Shown here: piece by piece, positions 1-8,436 of the stretch
How positions within the stretch are numbered: position 1 is the stretch's first letter
Layout: the number at the start of each line of letters is the position of its first letter
Origin: Polynucleobacter sp. AP-Kaivos-20-H2
Lineage (GTDB): Bacteria; Pseudomonadota; Gammaproteobacteria; Burkholderiales; Burkholderiaceae
Assembly (NCBI RefSeq): GCF_018882215.1
Contig: NZ_JACVOX010000002.1
Location: forward strand, 1-64,000
Direction of reading: 5' to 3'
Length of the DNA: 64,000 nt
Translations under genes and position numbers: made by a program
The notes under the pieces: generated by a model
What the model was told of the DNA's origin: nothing
Databases searched by the model: none
What the model saw: the letters and a program-made list of their open reading frames with translations, nothing else

Positions 1-74
1 ACCCGCTTTAGACCGCCAAATTTTAAGAACTCTTTAACTACCTTTAGCTTGAACTGCTTGCTGTACTTGCTCAT
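1..74 (-). CDS. IS3-family transposase OrfA, N-terminal fragment (cut by window edge)
   Basis: The minus-strand ATG at 74 opens a frame reading MSKYSKQFKLKVVKEFLKFG before the window edge. This is the start of the helix-turn-helix DNA-binding region typical of IS3/IS150 OrfA proteins. Only 24 codons are visible, so intactness and the OrfA/OrfB frameshift cannot be judged. The assignment relies on the combination of this N-terminus with the terminal repeat immediately upstream. Confidence 0.65.
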   Translation of the reverse strand, partial: MSKYSKQFKLKVVKEFLKFGGLKR

Positions 75-127
75 AAAACAAAACCCCCTTGGTTGGACAT
101 AACGTCCAACTTTTGGGGGTCAGTTCA
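1..127 (-). mobile_element. Terminal part of an IS3-family (IS150-like) insertion sequence
   Basis: The element runs off the left edge, and its outer end appears to lie at about 127. Read on the minus strand it begins TGAACTGACCCCCAAAAGTT, the kind of TG-starting terminal repeat with a CCCCAAAA core known from IS150-group elements. A large inverted repeat follows (84-119; arms built on GTTGGAC/GTCCAAC, extended by C-run/G-run pairing), and then the first codons of a transposase OrfA. Such subterminal hairpins can shield a transposase gene from outside transcription. The target-site duplication cannot be tested because the other end is outside the window. Confidence 0.7.
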
Positions 128-152
128 GTTTGGGCGGGATTATTAACTCAGC

Positions 153-170
153 ACCCCAAGACTTTGGGGT
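153..170 (-). terminator. Hairpin downstream of the OYE reductase gene
   Basis: A 7-bp perfect stem (ACCCCAA / TTGGGGT) with a 4-nt loop lies 5 nt beyond the stop codon of the reductase gene. It lacks a clear T-run on the minus strand, so it is only a weak terminator candidate. It separates that gene from the IS element. Confidence 0.35.
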
Positions 171-174
171 CGTA

Positions 175-1275
175 TTAGAGAGTTGGGTAGTCTGTATAAC
201 CCACCTCTTTGCCACCATAAAAGGTAGCGCGGTTATAAGCATTCAGAGGGGCACCCTGCTGAAATCTCTCCGCTAAATCTGGATTAGAAATATAAAGTCG
301 TCCATAAGCCACTGCATCAGCCAGACCTTCTTCTAATACTTTTTCACCCATAGCTTGGTCATACCCACCAGCGGTGATAAATTTGCCTTGATAAGCAGCA
401 CGGAACATCTCTGAGGTAATAGGCGCATCTTCAAAGACTTGATCGCCACCTCCGGCACTGGTTGAGCGAGGCTCAATCATGTGCACGTAAGCTAAGTTAT
501 AGCCATTAAGCTTCTTAATTGCAGCAGTGAATAATGCTACCGGATCACTGTCACCCATATCGTTGAAAGTACCGTATGGTGAAAGGCGAACCCCCACTTT
601 ATCGCTCGGGAATACTTTGCTTACAGCCTCGATGACCTGACCCAATAGGCGCAGGCGATTGTCGATCGAGCCGCCATATTCATCCGTACGTTGATTGGTT
701 TTATCTTGCAAGAACTGATCCAGCAAGTAGCCATTAGCTGAGTGAATTTCAATACCATCAAAGCCTGCAGCTTTTGCATTCTGAGCTGCCGCCTCAAACT
801 CTTTGAGTAAGCGAGCGATATCCTCTAAACTCATTGCCGTTGGAGTCTCATAGTCGTGGAGCTTCCAATCTGAGCCATACGTTTGACCAGCCGCAGCAAT
901 TGCGGAGGGTGCCTCAGGTACACCCTGCTCTGGATGCAAGGAAGAATGGGAGATGCGGCCCACGTGCCACAACTGCGCAACAATCGCACCACCCTTGGCA
1001 TGAACTGCCCCAACAATCTCTTTCCATGCACTGGTTTGTTCCGCCGAATAAATTCCAGGCGTCGCTGGGTAACCTTTGCCCAGTGGAGAAATCTGTGTTG
1101 CCTCAGTAATAATGAGTCCGGCACTCGCACGTTGCGCGTAATAGGTTTTCGCTAACGGATTAGGAACATCACCATCAACTGCACGCATTCGCGTGAGCGG
1201 CGCCATTACCAAACGGTTTTTTAAATGAAGTGCCCCCAGATTTACCGGAGTGAACATAATTTCTTTGCCTGACAT
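175..1275 (-). CDS. nemA: Old yellow enzyme family alkene reductase (NemA-type)
   Basis: A 366-residue FMN-dependent NAD(P)H oxidoreductase of the Old Yellow Enzyme family, which reduces activated C=C bonds, N-ethylmaleimide and nitro compounds. The N-terminus (FTPVNLGALHLKNRLVMAPL) and the segments GGAIVAQLWHVGR and GFDGIEIHSANGYLLDQFL are the family's FMN- and substrate-binding strands; the HSAN pair and the following Tyr match the usual active site. Length is typical for the NemA branch. ATG 1275 is preceded by AAAAGG at good spacing. It sits downstream of and in the same direction as oxyR, so a role in electrophile or oxidative stress is plausible. The family assignment is firm; the natural substrate is unknown. 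Confidence 0.9.
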   Translation of the reverse strand: MSGKEIMFTPVNLGALHLKNRLVMAPLTRMRAVDGDVPNPLAKTYYAQRASAGLIITEATQISPLGKGYPATPGIYSAEQTSAWKEIVGAVHAKGGAIVAQLWHVGRISHSSLHPEQGVPEAPSAIAAAGQTYGSDWKLHDYETPTAMSLEDIARLLKEFEAAAQNAKAAGFDGIEIHSANGYLLDQFLQDKTNQRTDEYGGSIDNRLRLLGQVIEAVSKVFPSDKVGVRLSPYGTFNDMGDSDPVALFTAAIKKLNGYNLAYVHMIEPRSTSAGGGDQVFEDAPITSEMFRAAYQGKFITAGGYDQAMGEKVLEEGLADAVAYGRLYISNPDLAERFQQGAPLNAYNRATFYGGKEVGYTDYPTL

Positions 1276-1346
1276 TTGCTGCCTTTTAAATAAGTAAAAA
1301 GAGGGTTGACTGTAACAAGGATTAGAAAATTTTGCTTAGCATGTGA

Positions 1347-2258
1347 TTATGCAGTTCCAAATTGTTCGCGTATGCAATCTGCTAGCGCGTTAAATTCTTG
1401 AGTATGTGCAGTAGAGGGTCGCGCAACTAAAGCAATCACTCTTTTGGGTGCTGGTGCGGCCAGCTCTTTTGCGACTAACTCAGAGTTATTCAATAGACTA
1501 CTTTTTACGGCCATTCCAGGAAGCAAGGCAATACCAAGTCCAGACTCCACCATTTGCAACAAGGTCAACAAGCTAGTAGCTTCCATCCCCTCAGCCTTTC
1601 GAATGTCAGTGCGCTTGCATGCTTGCAAGCTATGCTCTCGTAGACAATGTCCTTCTTCAAGTAGCAAGAGGCGTTCAGCCATCTTGGCAGGTAAGGTCAC
1701 TTCTTTTCCCTTTAGGGCCGGATCACCTTCTTTCGCAACCAACCAAAAATGGTCGTCAAATAATTCCTGAACCAGAAGACCCTCAACATCATATGGAAGT
1801 GCTATCAAAGCAAAATCCAATTTATGCTCAGCTAATCTAGAGAGCAGATTGGCAGTGAGATCTTCTCTGAGTGTGATTTTAAGTTCTGGAAAACGACTGC
1901 GTATTTGCGGAAGTACTGTTGGCAATAAAAATGGTGCAATAGTTGGTATGACGCCCAAACGAATTGTGGCAGTCATGGGTTTACCAGTTGCGCCCGCATA
2001 CTCCACTAAATCTTCAGATGCCGCCAAGATTAATTTAGCACGCTCAAGAACCTCCAAACCTATTGGAGTGATAGATACATTCTGTCGATCACGCTCCACC
2101 AAATGGATCCCCAATGCATCCTCCAACTCCTTCAGACCAGCACTTAAAGTCGACTGGCCAACAAAACAGGCTTGAGCTGCGCGTGTGAAATTGAGCTCCT
2201 TCGCCAATGCAACGAAATACCCTAGTTGCCTTAAAGACGGTAAATAAGCCATTTTCAC
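1347..2258 (-). CDS. oxyR: LysR-family peroxide sensor OxyR
   Basis: A 303-residue LysR-type regulator with an N-terminal winged helix (residues 5-65, FTRAAQACFVGQSTLSAGLK) and a C-terminal sensing domain. The segment EEGHCLREHSLQAC places cysteines at 205 and 214, nine apart, the same spacing as the redox pair C199/C208 of E. coli OxyR, so peroxide-dependent disulfide formation is expected. It is divergent from the rubrerythrin gene, with about 140 bp between starts, the usual geometry for a LysR regulator and its target. A second in-frame ATG two codons later could also be used. The OxyR call is strong because both cysteines are present; the regulated targets are inferred from position. Confidence 0.9.
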   Translation of the reverse strand: MKMAYLPSLRQLGYFVALAKELNFTRAAQACFVGQSTLSAGLKELEDALGIHLVERDRQNVSITPIGLEVLERAKLILAASEDLVEYAGATGKPMTATIRLGVIPTIAPFLLPTVLPQIRSRFPELKITLREDLTANLLSRLAEHKLDFALIALPYDVEGLLVQELFDDHFWLVAKEGDPALKGKEVTLPAKMAERLLLLEEGHCLREHSLQACKRTDIRKAEGMEATSLLTLLQMVESGLGIALLPGMAVKSSLLNNSELVAKELAAPAPKRVIALVARPSTAHTQEFNALADCIREQFGTA

Positions 2259-2276
2259 TCCATTATCGAATAATTA

Positions 2277-2289
2277 GATAAATACTATC
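2277..2289. promoter_or_regulatory. Short palindrome in the oxyR/rubrerythrin intergenic region
   Basis: GATA-N5-TATC is a perfect dyad in the AT-rich divergent region between oxyR and the rubrerythrin gene. It has some resemblance to OxyR half sites (ATAG/CTAT) but does not match the full four-box consensus in spacing, so it is only a candidate operator. Confidence 0.3.
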
Positions 2290-2396
2290 ATAATGATTCA
2301 TTGGACTGATTAAGAAATAAGGCGCACACTGCATCCATGGTTGAGAAAGCAGTAAAGAAGACTCAACAAACTAAATGTAATTTGAAAGGAAGCAAA

Positions 2397-2882
2397 ATGG
2401 CACGCCCAGAAATCAAAACCATCCAAAACTTGGAGTCCGCCTTTGCCGGCGAATCCATGGCTCATATTAAGTATCGTTACTTTGCTAAATTAGCTCGCAC
2501 AGCTGGCGACGAAGAAACCGCAAAGATCTTTGAAGCTACTGCTGACCAAGAAGTGATGCACGCCTTTGGCCACTTAGACTTACTCTACCCTGCTGGCACC
2601 GTCACTCCAGCAAAAGCATTAGAGATTGCTATTGAAGGCGAAACCTATGAATACACCGAAATGTATCCATCCTTTCGGAAAACGGCAGTTGAAGAAGGCA
2701 ATGCTACGGCCATACAAGAAATCGATGAGCAAATTGCGGAATCTAAAGAGCATGCTGAGCAATTTCAGGCGGTATTGGCTAAAGCGGCAAAACGTTTCGC
2801 TGCGTTAGCAAACGTTGAAGAGCGTCACGCAAACCATTACAAGAAGGCTTTGGAAAAAGCAAAGGTTTTTGCGACCCAATAA
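2397..2882 (+). CDS. Rubrerythrin (diiron peroxidase, lacking a fused rubredoxin domain)
   Basis: A 161-residue ferritin-like four-helix protein. Residues consistent with diiron ligands are E19, the E52-xx-H55 motif, the ESKEH segment near 115-119 and E141-xx-H144. Rubrerythrins reduce hydrogen peroxide to water. The C-terminal rubredoxin domain of classical rubrerythrin is absent and is supplied by the separate rubredoxin gene 61 bp downstream. ATG 2397 is chosen because AAAGGA sits directly upstream; an earlier in-frame ATG at 2337 would add 20 residues that do not look like the family. With the rubredoxin and the reductase downstream it forms a complete NADH-to-peroxide chain beside oxyR. 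Confidence 0.9.
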   Translation: MARPEIKTIQNLESAFAGESMAHIKYRYFAKLARTAGDEETAKIFEATADQEVMHAFGHLDLLYPAGTVTPAKALEIAIEGETYEYTEMYPSFRKTAVEEGNATAIQEIDEQIAESKEHAEQFQAVLAKAAKRFAALANVEERHANHYKKALEKAKVFATQ

Positions 2883-2943
2883 AACGGGCCCAGAAATAAT
2901 TAGAAATTAAATTTAAAATCAACAGACTATTTAAGGAATCAAA

Positions 2944-3111
2944 ATGAAAACTTACCAATGTATCGTGTGCGGCTATATTTATGACGAAGCCAAAGGAATC
3001 CCAGAAGATGGTATTCCAGCTGGAACCCTCTGGGCTGATGTACCAGAAGATTGGGAATGCCCTGATTGTGGTGTAGCAAAAGCAGACTTTGAGATGGTTC
3101 AGGTAAGCTAA
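2944..3111 (+). CDS. Rubredoxin
   Basis: A 55-residue one-iron electron carrier starting [18 protein letters not shown]. The two Cys pairs CIVCG and CPDCG, at about residues 6-9 and 39-42, are the canonical Fe(Cys)4 ligands, and the [14 protein letters not shown] stretch is diagnostic. It is short and easily missed by length-filtered gene calling. AAGGA lies upstream of the ATG. It sits between rubrerythrin and a flavoprotein reductase, so it most likely passes electrons from the reductase to the rubrerythrin. Confidence 0.95.
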   Translation: MKTYQCIVCGYIYDEAKGIPEDGIPAGTLWADVPEDWECPDCGVAKADFEMVQVS

Positions 3112-3168
3112 GACCACTTCAGCAACCCATTGCCTTTTTTACCCATTCGTCATTTGGAGAGCCCAGCT

Positions 3169-4338
3169 TTGGATCAAACCACCCCCCAATCCCAATCCAC
3201 TATTGTCATCATTGGCAGTGGATTGGCTGGCTACACCGTTATCCGCGAAATCCGAAAATTGGATAAAGCAGTCCCCATTACACTGGTTACACGGGAGCCT
3301 GGTTATTTTTATTCCAAACCTATGCTTTCTACCGCTCTTGCGAGCAAGAAAGAAGCAGTGCAATTAATCTCCACGCCAGCTGATGGCATGGCAACTCAAC
3401 TAGAAATGACCGTCTTGGGTGAGCGTGATGTCACCTCAATTAATCCTAGCGCACAAACCATTCAAACCGATAAAGGTGAGGTGCCTTATGGAAAACTGGT
3501 AATGGCATTGGGCGCCGATCAAATTCGTCTCCCACTCCAAGGGAGCGCTGCTAAGGAAGTCATCACAGTAAACGATCTAGAAGACTATGCGCGCTTTCGC
3601 AATGCAATCTCTGGAAAAAAGAAGGTTGCTATTCTGGGTGCAGGCCTGATTGGCTGTGAATTCGCCAACGATCTAGTACTGGGCGGTTATGAAGTAGATG
3701 TGATTGACTTAGCTCCACAGGCTCTGGGTCGCCTATTGCCTGAAGCTGCAGCTCTGGAGCTGCAGGAGAAACTCAGCACGGCTGGCGTGCGTTGGCACCT
3801 TTCTACAACGGTGCAAGCGATTGATCGTCACGGAAATTCTTTGCAGGTGACACTAGCTAATGGCAACACAATCTCTTGCGACGTATTTTTATCGGCTGTT
3901 GGTCTGAAGCCTAGAATTGAATTAGCTAAAGCATGTGGCATTAATACAGGAGCTGGCATTCAGGTAAACCGTGAACTCGAAACCAATATTAAAAATATCT
4001 TTGCTATTGGAGATTGCGCAGAGGTAGATGGCTTAGTTCTGCCTTACGTGATGCCCATCATGCAAGCAGCAAGAGCATTAGCACCTACATTAATCGGACA
4101 AGCTACCGCACTTACCTATCCAGCAATGCCAGTGATGGTCAAAACCCCCGCCTTAGCCACAATTGTTTCTCCACCGGCTAAAGGTGCCGAAGGTAATTGG
4201 ACGACAACCTCCATTGAAGGTGGTCTAGAGTCTCGTTTTGAATCGGCTGATGGCAAGTTGTTGGGCTTTGTATTGATGGGTACCGCCACCGCACAACGTG
4301 GCGCCCTCACCAAGGAGCTGCCAGCTATTCTGGCTTAA
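3169..4338 (+). CDS. Rubredoxin:NAD+ reductase-like FAD oxidoreductase
   Basis: A pyridine-nucleotide-disulfide-type flavoprotein of about 389 residues. It has an FAD-binding GxGxxG near the N-terminus (IIGSGLAGYTVIREI), a central NAD(P)H-binding motif (ILGAGLIGCEFAND) and the FAD-contacting IFAIGDCAEVDG. This layout is that of rubredoxin reductases such as AlkT/NorW relatives. No start is ideal: TTG 3169 has GGAG nine bases upstream and begins just before the FAD domain, whereas TTG 3130 has no ribosome site. Its position 57 bp after the rubredoxin gene supports the electron partner. Confidence 0.85.
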   Translation: MDQTTPQSQSTIVIIGSGLAGYTVIREIRKLDKAVPITLVTREPGYFYSKPMLSTALASKKEAVQLISTPADGMATQLEMTVLGERDVTSINPSAQTIQTDKGEVPYGKLVMALGADQIRLPLQGSAAKEVITVNDLEDYARFRNAISGKKKVAILGAGLIGCEFANDLVLGGYEVDVIDLAPQALGRLLPEAAALELQEKLSTAGVRWHLSTTVQAIDRHGNSLQVTLANGNTISCDVFLSAVGLKPRIELAKACGINTGAGIQVNRELETNIKNIFAIGDCAEVDGLVLPYVMPIMQAARALAPTLIGQATALTYPAMPVMVKTPALATIVSPPAKGAEGNWTTTSIEGGLESRFESADGKLLGFVLMGTATAQRGALTKELPAILA

Positions 4339-4367
4339 ATCTCCTAGATTGATTTGATTGATCAAAC

Positions 4368-4394
4368 AAAAAGGCCCGCGATGCGGGCCTTTTA
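4368..4394. terminator. Bidirectional rho-independent terminator
   Basis: A perfect 11-bp inverted repeat, AAAAGGCCCGC / GCGGGCCTTTT, with a 3-nt loop. Because the arm ends are A4 and T4, it can serve both the rubredoxin reductase gene on the plus strand and the converging PuuD-like gene on the minus strand. Confidence 0.9.
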
Positions 4395-4413
4395 TTTATG
4401 CAGTTGGTAATGA

Positions 4414-5007
4414 TTAAGAAACGATTACAAACCATGTAGTGTTGTGTGATTGAGCGCTCATCAAAAACAACATTGGAATAGACAACAATGTGTTGATGCG
4501 GGATGTCAACATGGCAACGCGAGCAGATTTTGCCTTAACATCAGCTTCAACAGCAACGATGCCAAGAGCACGTTTTTGATTTGGCCAAATAATGAACCAA
4601 ACGTTAAAGGCCATTACTAAGGCAATCCACATACCCAAACCGATTGCACGGAATGGAGCTTGCAATGTGAAGGCTTGATGTAAGTAACCATTTAAAGCAG
4701 CAACAATCAAACCAGTTAGTACAGTAAACAAAGCTGCGTAACGGAACCAAAATAACGCTGCTGGAGCAATCACCTTACCAATGGCTGGCTTTTGCTCATC
4801 GGGAATCTTTGGCATCGAAGGAATTTGCACAAAGTTAAAGTACCAGAGCAGACCAATCCACATCACACCACACATCACGTGCAGCCAACGGAAAACAAAT
4901 GGAAGCTCGGCGGAATTAAAGTTGCTGCCAAAACCTAAAACAATGAGGGCGAGAAGGACAAAACCGGCAAATACGGTACGTCCCAAAGAGGTTAAGATTG
5001 ATGCCAT
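4414..5007 (-). CDS. PuuD-type (urate hydroxylase N-terminal domain) membrane protein
   Basis: A 197-residue integral membrane protein with about five to six hydrophobic segments and histidines in the first ones (FRWLHVMCGVMWIGLLWYFNF), resembling the membrane domain of PuuD urate oxidases (DUF989). PuuD proteins often carry a C-terminal cytochrome c; here no CxxCH is present, so only the membrane domain remains. No other purine-catabolism gene is visible nearby, so urate oxidation is unproven and a general heme or quinone-linked role is possible. The ATG is preceded by AGGAGATCCTTTA. Confidence 0.6.
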   Translation of the reverse strand: MASILTSLGRTVFAGFVLLALIVLGFGSNFNSAELPFVFRWLHVMCGVMWIGLLWYFNFVQIPSMPKIPDEQKPAIGKVIAPAALFWFRYAALFTVLTGLIVAALNGYLHQAFTLQAPFRAIGLGMWIALVMAFNVWFIIWPNQKRALGIVAVEADVKAKSARVAMLTSRINTLLSIPMLFLMSAQSHNTTWFVIVS

Positions 5008-5114
5008 TAAAGGATCTCCTAGTTGTAATAATGGGGTTAACTATAAACGATTCTACTGATTTTGTTCGTATATACCAAAATCCAGAATTCTGACTAAAAA
5101 TAATGACTTAGCTC

Positions 5115-5891
5115 TTATTGAGCTGTCCAACCACCATCCATATTCCAAGCCACTCCACGAACTTCAGAGGCGTCTGGCCCACAGAGGAAAACCGCTAAGG
5201 CTGCCAATTGCTCTGGACTCACAAACTCTCCAGATGGCTGCTTTTCAGATACCAAGGCGGTCTTTGCTGCTTCATTGGAAATGCCTTCGCGTTCTGCGCG
5301 CGCGTCTACCTGCTTCTGAACTAACGGAGTTAATACCCAACCCGGGCAAATTGCATTGCAAGTAATGCCAGTACGCGCATTTTCCAAAGCCGTCACTTTA
5401 GTTAATCCAACAATGCCATGCTTAGCGGCAACATAGGCAGCCTTCTGAGTAGAAGCTACTAAGCCATGTACTGAGGCGATATTAATAATGCGGCCCCAGT
5501 TGCGTTTTTTCATACCGGGTAAGGCATGGTGTGTTGTATGAAATGCCGAACTTAAATTAATGGCAATAATGGCATCCCATTTATCTGTTGGAAACTCTTC
5601 AATGTTCGCGGTGTACTGAATCCCGGCATTATTAATCAAGATATCAAGCGAGCCAAAACGCTTCTCTGTTTGCTTGATCAGGTCTTCAATCTCAGCGGGT
5701 TTGCTCATATCAGCGCCATGGTAATCAACCTCTACACCACAGGCTTTAATTTGAGCAATGGCTTCATCTTTCTCGCCAAAACCATTGACCATGATGTTGA
5801 CGCCTTGTTTAGCCAGTGCAATAGCCATTCCCAAGCCAATACCGCTAGTGGAGCCAGTAACTAGGGCTGTTTTACCTTTTAATGTGGACAT
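5115..5891 (-). CDS. bdhA: 3-hydroxybutyrate dehydrogenase
   Basis: A 258-residue classical short-chain dehydrogenase. It has the nucleotide-binding TGSTSGIG motif (residues 12-19), NNAG (87-90) and the Ser140/Tyr153/Lys157 catalytic set (AAYVAAKHG). The C-terminal segments around CPGWVLTPLVQKQ and MDGGWTAQ are typical of BdhA/HbdH enzymes that oxidise (R)-3-hydroxybutyrate to acetoacetate during polyhydroxybutyrate turnover. It follows the Mo-hydroxylase genes on the same strand after a 128-bp gap and is probably a separate unit. Confidence 0.9.
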   Translation of the reverse strand: MSTLKGKTALVTGSTSGIGLGMAIALAKQGVNIMVNGFGEKDEAIAQIKACGVEVDYHGADMSKPAEIEDLIKQTEKRFGSLDILINNAGIQYTANIEEFPTDKWDAIIAINLSSAFHTTHHALPGMKKRNWGRIINIASVHGLVASTQKAAYVAAKHGIVGLTKVTALENARTGITCNAICPGWVLTPLVQKQVDARAEREGISNEAAKTALVSEKQPSGEFVSPEQLAALAVFLCGPDASEVRGVAWNMDGGWTAQ

Positions 5892-6019
5892 ATCATTTAC
5901 CGTATAAAGTTAACCAAAAGGGCTGCAGACTGCTTTATGGGCCCCAAAACTGGATGTTACAGGATGGGCTGAACCACCCCCGGAGGTGATGCACCAGGGT
6001 GGCCAGAATCCATTAAAAG

Positions 6020-8416
6020 CTAGATTTTCTTGAGAGCCCGCAGGATCTTTTCACAGGTGATAGGCTGATCAAAGACCGCTGCATTCAATGGTGCCAAGGC
6101 ATCATTGATAGCATTTTGGACTGCGCCTGGCGCTCCAGCCGTACCTGCTTCACCCGCCCCTTTGGCACCCAATTTTGAAGATTGGGTAGGTGTCTCTATG
6201 TGAGCAACCTCAATGTCCGGCATTTCATTGGCCATCGGCACTAAATAATCTGCCATGCTGCCATTGCGTAACAAGCCGCTTTCGTCATAGAGACACTCTT
6301 CGAACAGAACGCCACCAATACCCTGAACGATTGCACCGCGCACTTGTTCATTGACCAACATTGGATTGATAACACGACCGCAGTCTTCTACTGCCCAATG
6401 CTTCAATAGCTTTACAAAGCCTGTTTCTGGGTCAACCTCAACGTAAGACGCTTGCACTCCATTCGTAAAGATGAATGGATATTCTTTTTGTGTGTAGTGA
6501 CGCGTCACCATGAGATCAGCAGAAAATCCAGCCGGCAAAGTATCCGTGCGGAAATAACCCACTCTACCCACTTCACTAAAGGGCAATAATTGCTCACCGG
6601 TCGCTTTATCAAGGATATATCCACGACGGGCAGTTAATTCAGTAACAGGTCGATTCAAAATAGCGCCCGCAAGTTTAATGATGTTTTCTTGCAGGGCTTG
6701 AGAAGCCAAGAGAACTGCTTCACCGCCAACACCAGCTCCACGTGATGCCCAGGTACCGCCACCGTAAGGAGTGACATCGGTATCGCCAGTAATAACACGC
6801 ACTTGATCGATTGGAACGCCAACAGCATCAGCGGCAATCTGGGTATAGATGCCTTCAGTGCCCTGACCTTGTTCACCAACACCAATCAATACCGAAACTA
6901 CCCCGCTAGGATCCATGCGAACAGTAGCACCATCCTGCGAGGCAATACGTGCGCCACCCACACCATAAAAAGCGGGACTTGGATTGGTTAGCTCAATCAA
7001 TGTTGCAATTCCAATACCGCGATAGATTCCTTTGTTGCGCAACTCAGCCTGCTCTTTACGCAAGGCGGAATAGTCCATCATTTTTTCGATGGTTCGTAAA
7101 CATTGTTCATGTGAGAGAACCTCTAACTTAATTCCAGAAATTCCGGAGCAAGGATAAGCATCATCCGGAATCACGTTGCGCTTACGGAACTCGAGTGGAT
7201 CCATTTGCAATTTTTGCGCAGCCAAATCTACCAAGCCTTCGGTCACAGCACAAGCAATCGGATGGCCTACGCCACGATACTGACAGGTTGGTGTTTTATT
7301 CTGAAAAACGACATTCAACTTAGCGCGATAGTTTTGATGCTTATAAGGACCACCCACCAAGTTCACGACTTGATTGCCTTCAATAGCACTAGTTCTAGGG
7401 AACATGGAGTATGGACCAATTGCAGTCAGATCATCGATCTCAAAGGCTAAGATATCGCCCGCCTTATTGGCGGCTATACGTCCTTTAATACGATGCTCAC
7501 GCGCATGAATATCACTAGTGAATGATTCAAGACGGTCCGCAACAAACTTCACGGGGCGTTCAAGCATCAGTGCAAGCCCTACGGTAGCGAAGTCATCTGG
7601 ATAGGCGTGCACCTTAATACCAAAAGATCCGCCAACATCCTTACAAATGACATGCACATCTGATTCTGAAAGACCAAACTGACGGCAATACAGATCTTGC
7701 ATCATGTGTGGCGCTTGTTGCGAGTGGTACACAGTGAGGCGACGATCGCCTGGGTTGTAATCTGCAATCTGACAGCGCGGCTCAAGTGTTACACCGGTAT
7801 GGCGCCCAAATCCAAAAGTAGCTTCTGCTACCACATCAGCAGTTGCAAAGACTTCATCCACATTACCAACATCGAGGCTACGGGTAAAACATAAATTATC
7901 GCCAAGATCAGGATGAATAACCGGAGTATCTGCATCAAGCGCGGTTTCCATAGAGACGACTGCCGGTAACTCTTCCCACTCAACATCGATATGCTGCAGA
8001 GCATCTTCCGCCTGCGCCCTAGTTTCTGCAACCACCGCCACCACCGGCTCACCCTGCCAACAAGCACGATCAATTGCTAAGGCGTGCTGAGGGGCAGATT
8101 TCATGCCGACTAGGTGACCTAAAGTGGCCACCCAAGGCTTACAAATTTTTGCCATTTGCACACCATCAACTACCGCAAGCACTCCAGGCATCTTGCTGGC
8201 ATGCTCTGTATGAATTTTGCCGATTTTCATATGCGCTACTGGGGAGCGCCAGAACACTACATGCGCCATACGAGGCAATTGAATATCGTCAATGTAAGTG
8301 CCCTGACCTTCAAGCAGTCTCCGAGCTCCATGTCGTGGTTCGCTATGACCTATATATCGCTGATCATTTGTTACGGGATCGAGCACCATTCCTTTTAAAT
8401 CACTTGGCTTATTCAT
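6020..8416 (-). CDS. Molybdenum hydroxylase large subunit (xanthine dehydrogenase / CoxL family)
   Basis: A 798-residue molybdopterin-cytosine-dinucleotide-binding subunit that hydroxylates its substrate using water. Family features include VGGSFGIKVH (261-270) and the near-C-terminal GAKGAGEAG with the catalytic Glu at 756. The active-site loop reads QYRGVGHP (379-386), so it is neither the CO dehydrogenase form I loop (AYRCSFR), which carries the Cys that binds copper, nor a perfect form II loop (AYRGAGR). CO oxidation is therefore unlikely, and an aromatic or heteroaromatic substrate is more probable. It is co-directional with small, medium and CoxG genes and is the last gene of that unit. 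Confidence 0.9.
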   Translation of the reverse strand: MNKPSDLKGMVLDPVTNDQRYIGHSEPRHGARRLLEGQGTYIDDIQLPRMAHVVFWRSPVAHMKIGKIHTEHASKMPGVLAVVDGVQMAKICKPWVATLGHLVGMKSAPQHALAIDRACWQGEPVVAVVAETRAQAEDALQHIDVEWEELPAVVSMETALDADTPVIHPDLGDNLCFTRSLDVGNVDEVFATADVVAEATFGFGRHTGVTLEPRCQIADYNPGDRRLTVYHSQQAPHMMQDLYCRQFGLSESDVHVICKDVGGSFGIKVHAYPDDFATVGLALMLERPVKFVADRLESFTSDIHAREHRIKGRIAANKAGDILAFEIDDLTAIGPYSMFPRTSAIEGNQVVNLVGGPYKHQNYRAKLNVVFQNKTPTCQYRGVGHPIACAVTEGLVDLAAQKLQMDPLEFRKRNVIPDDAYPCSGISGIKLEVLSHEQCLRTIEKMMDYSALRKEQAELRNKGIYRGIGIATLIELTNPSPAFYGVGGARIASQDGATVRMDPSGVVSVLIGVGEQGQGTEGIYTQIAADAVGVPIDQVRVITGDTDVTPYGGGTWASRGAGVGGEAVLLASQALQENIIKLAGAILNRPVTELTARRGYILDKATGEQLLPFSEVGRVGYFRTDTLPAGFSADLMVTRHYTQKEYPFIFTNGVQASYVEVDPETGFVKLLKHWAVEDCGRVINPMLVNEQVRGAIVQGIGGVLFEECLYDESGLLRNGSMADYLVPMANEMPDIEVAHIETPTQSSKLGAKGAGEAGTAGAPGAVQNAINDALAPLNAAVFDQPITCEKILRALKKI

Positions 8417-8436
8417 AATACGTTTTCCTTAATACC

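Noticed and set aside
2337..2396. Rubrerythrin start at ATG 2337
   Set aside because: The added residues are not family-like, and AAAGGA directly precedes the ATG at 2397.
7205..7450. Plus-strand open frame inside the Mo-hydroxylase large subunit gene
   Set aside because: Antisense to a strongly supported gene, and its translation has no recognisable features.
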